A DNA stretch of 7,056 nucleotides, taken from assembly GCA_017613335.1 (NCBI GenBank), contig JAGAEB010000026.1, forward strand, positions 1-7,056, read 5' to 3'. This document shows, piece by piece, positions 5,552 to 7,056 of the stretch; position 1 is the first letter of the stretch; every line of letters begins with the position of its first letter. Position numbers and translations under genes: made by a program. A model generated the notes under the pieces. The model saw nothing but the letters and a program-made list of their open reading frames with translations, searched no databases and had not been told where the DNA came from. The DNA is from Methanosarcinaceae archaeon (GTDB lineage Archaea; Halobacteriota; Methanosarcinia; Methanosarcinales; Methanosarcinaceae).

Positions 5552-6661
5552 ATGCTCAGTATTATTATCCCGACGTTTAACGAAAGAGAAAACGTGGAGA
5601 TCATTTCTGCCCGCATCTCCGAGACGCTTTCTGACATGCCTTATGAAATCTTCTTCGTCGATGACAGTATCGATGATACGCCCGAATATCTGGAACGGAC
5701 AGCTCAGGCGGACAAACATGTGAAATATATCCACCGCACTGTCCGCGGCAATCTTGCAACAGCCGTCGTTCTTGGTTTTAAGGAGTGTTCCGGTGACCTG
5801 ATCACGGTGATGGATGCTGATCTCCAGCACCCGCCGGAGCTTCTGCTCGACATGATGAAAGCCATGGAGGCTGAAGAAGGCGTCGATATCGTCATTCCGA
5901 GCCGTTTCATTCCCGGCGGCGATGACGGCGGCCTCAAAGGTTTCCGCAAATTCGCGTCGTGGTTCGCCCGTGTGACCGGACAGATCATCTTAAGCGACCT
6001 GAGAAAGACGACCGATCCGACCGGCGGCTTTTTCATGTTCAGGAAGAGCGTCATCGAAGGCGTCGAGCTGAAACCGATCGGCTGGAAGATCCTCATCGAG
6101 ATCCTCGTCAGAGGTCATTACAATAAGATCAGAGAAGTGCCGTATGCATTTCAGATCAGAGAACACGGCGAATCCAAATTCTCATTCAAGGAACAGATCA
6201 ACTACGGCCTGCACCTTCTGCGCCTCCTCAAAGACAGCCCGAAGGACCGCCGGTTTATCTTGTTTCTTCTTGTCGGCGGTCTTGGCTTTATTATTGATAT
6301 CGTCGGCTATTATCTTCTTCTGAATTTCGTGTTCACAGGCGACACGATCAGCGCCGCAGGCTTATCGCTCAGCGCCCCCGCCGTCTGCGCCGCGATCTCC
6401 GCCGTCATCTCCATGCTCTGCAATTTCGTCCTCAATTCCGTCCTCACCTGGGGCGACAGAAAACAGGGCAACAGAGCCGTCGGCCTTATCAAATACACCA
6501 TCGTCTCTCTGATCGGTATCATGATCCAGGCCGGAACCGTCTTCGGCCTCTTCAACGTCCTCGGGATCGACAAATACATCGCAAAGATCATCGGTGTCAT
6601 CCTCGGTTCGATCTGGAACTACATCGTGAACAACAAATGGACATTCAAAGATCAGGAATAA
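5552..6661 (+). CDS. DPM1-like family 2 glycosyltransferase fused to a GtrA domain
   Basis: The N-terminal part (residues 1 to about 230) is a GT-A fold transferase of the dolichyl-phosphate mannose/glucose synthase type. Such enzymes move a sugar from a nucleotide donor to a polyprenyl phosphate on the cytoplasmic face of the membrane. Visible are SIIIPTFNE at 3-11, the Asp pair in FVDDS (37-38), the metal-binding DAD in DADLQHPP (88-90), PSRF (116-119) and REHGESKFS (203-211). The C-terminal part (about 234-367) is a GtrA domain with four membrane segments (about 235-258, 273-296, 309-335, 341-362) and the typical NFVLNSVLTW and NNKWTF endings. GtrA proteins are linked to lipid-linked sugars and their transfer across the membrane. 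The fusion suggests the sugar lipid is made and moved by one protein for surface glycans or glycoproteins. The sugar cannot be read from the sequence. A longer GTG start at 5540 is less likely. Confidence 0.92.
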   Translation: MLSIIIPTFNERENVEIISARISETLSDMPYEIFFVDDSIDDTPEYLERTAQADKHVKYIHRTVRGNLATAVVLGFKECSGDLITVMDADLQHPPELLLDMMKAMEAEEGVDIVIPSRFIPGGDDGGLKGFRKFASWFARVTGQIILSDLRKTTDPTGGFFMFRKSVIEGVELKPIGWKILIEILVRGHYNKIREVPYAFQIREHGESKFSFKEQINYGLHLLRLLKDSPKDRRFILFLLVGGLGFIIDIVGYYLLLNFVFTGDTISAAGLSLSAPAVCAAISAVISMLCNFVLNSVLTWGDRKQGNRAVGLIKYTIVSLIGIMIQAGTVFGLFNVLGIDKYIAKIIGVILGSIWNYIVNNKWTFKDQE

Positions 6662-6724
6662 ACCCGGAATAAAAAACAAAAGAAAAACAGACAAGCCGGA
6701 TCCCGATCGGAAAACCGGAAAATG

Positions 6725-6768
6725 AGTCCTCTCAGAGACAGATGCCTCTGAGAGGACTTTTTTTATTT
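6725..6768 (+). terminator. Strong hairpin terminator after the GT2-GtrA gene
   Basis: A perfect 13-bp stem (agtcctctcagag at 6725-6737 and ctctgagaggact at 6746-6758) closes an 8-nt loop and runs into seven Ts, an A and three more Ts. It lies 63 nt after the stop codon. This form is classic for bacterial Rho-independent termination; in archaea the T-run alone can stop the polymerase. It isolates the gene from array 5. Confidence 0.9.
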
Positions 6769-6780
6769 CCGGGCGGATTT

Positions 6781-7056
6781 ACACACAACTGTCACAGCAC
6801 AGTACACACAACTGTCACAACACAGGACACACAACTGTCACAACACAGGACACACAACTGTCACAACACAGGACACACAACTGTCACAACACAGGACACA
6901 CAACTGTCACAACACAGGACACACAACTGCCACAACACAGGACACACAACTGTCACAACACAGGACACACAACTGTCACAACACAGGACACACAACTGTC
7001 ACAACACAGGACACACAACTGTCACAACACAGGACACACAACTGTCACAACACAGG
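6781..7056. repeat. Tandem array 5, at least twelve 23-bp units
   Basis: The last 276 bp are exactly twelve contiguous 23-bp units built on acacacaactgtcac followed by a cacagg ending. Only two units deviate: unit 1 (6781-6803) at its end, and unit 7 (6919-6941) with one T-to-C change (aactgcc). The array starts 12 nt after the terminator T-run and continues beyond the window. There are no spacers. The + strand has no stop codon in any frame, but also no ATG, so it is not a gene. Confidence 0.96.

Noticed and set aside
6781..7056. CRISPR array
   Set aside because: The units follow one another without unique spacers, and no cas gene is visible. The same holds for arrays 1, 2 and 3.

Overview
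The window most likely comes from the chromosome of a methanogenic archaeon, with Methanomicrobia and a relative of the Methanomicrobiales as my best guess. The reasons are as follows. The UvrC resembles, as I remember them, methanogen UvrC proteins that end without helix-hairpin-helix motifs. A TraB-domain protein with a C-terminal four-helix membrane part and a fused GT2-GtrA glycosyltransferase are both common in methanogens. The cysteine desulfurase gene has a TATA-like box about 27 nt before its ATG and no Shine-Dalgarno sequence, as in leaderless archaeal genes. The glycosyltransferase ATG has a GGTGA ribosome site 8 nt upstream. GC content looks to be near 50%. This placement rests on recollection of families, not on a search, and a bacterium is not excluded: the last gene ends in a textbook hairpin plus T-run terminator.

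Layout, all genes on the + strand: tandem array 1 (1-133); uvrC (154-2007); tandem array 2 with a small inverted repeat and a TATA-like box (2053-2243); a SufS-like cysteine desulfurase (2266-3465); tandem array 3, a TATA-like box and a GC-rich hairpin (3521-3757); a TraB/PrgY-family membrane protein (3775-5337); a decayed AT-rich array 4 and an operator-like inverted repeat (5354-5525); a DPM1-like glycosyltransferase fused to GtrA (5552-6661); a strong terminator (6725-6768); and tandem array 5 (6781-7056), which runs off the window.

The four genes do not form a known pathway (excision repair, sulfur transfer, a TraB protein of unknown role, lipid-linked sugar synthesis). They are separated by 200-310 bp gaps and most look like separate transcription units.

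The striking feature is the repeats. Every gap between genes, and both window ends, holds its own short tandem array with unit lengths of 19, 19, 39 (a diverged 21+18 dimer), about 22-25 and 23 bp. The units differ between gaps, and array edges are usually more worn than the centres. The same process seems to reach into genes: the N-terminal extension of the TraB protein is built from 15-, 15- and 18-bp in-frame repeats, and the end of uvrC grades into array 2. None of the arrays has spacers, so they are minisatellite-like and not CRISPR.
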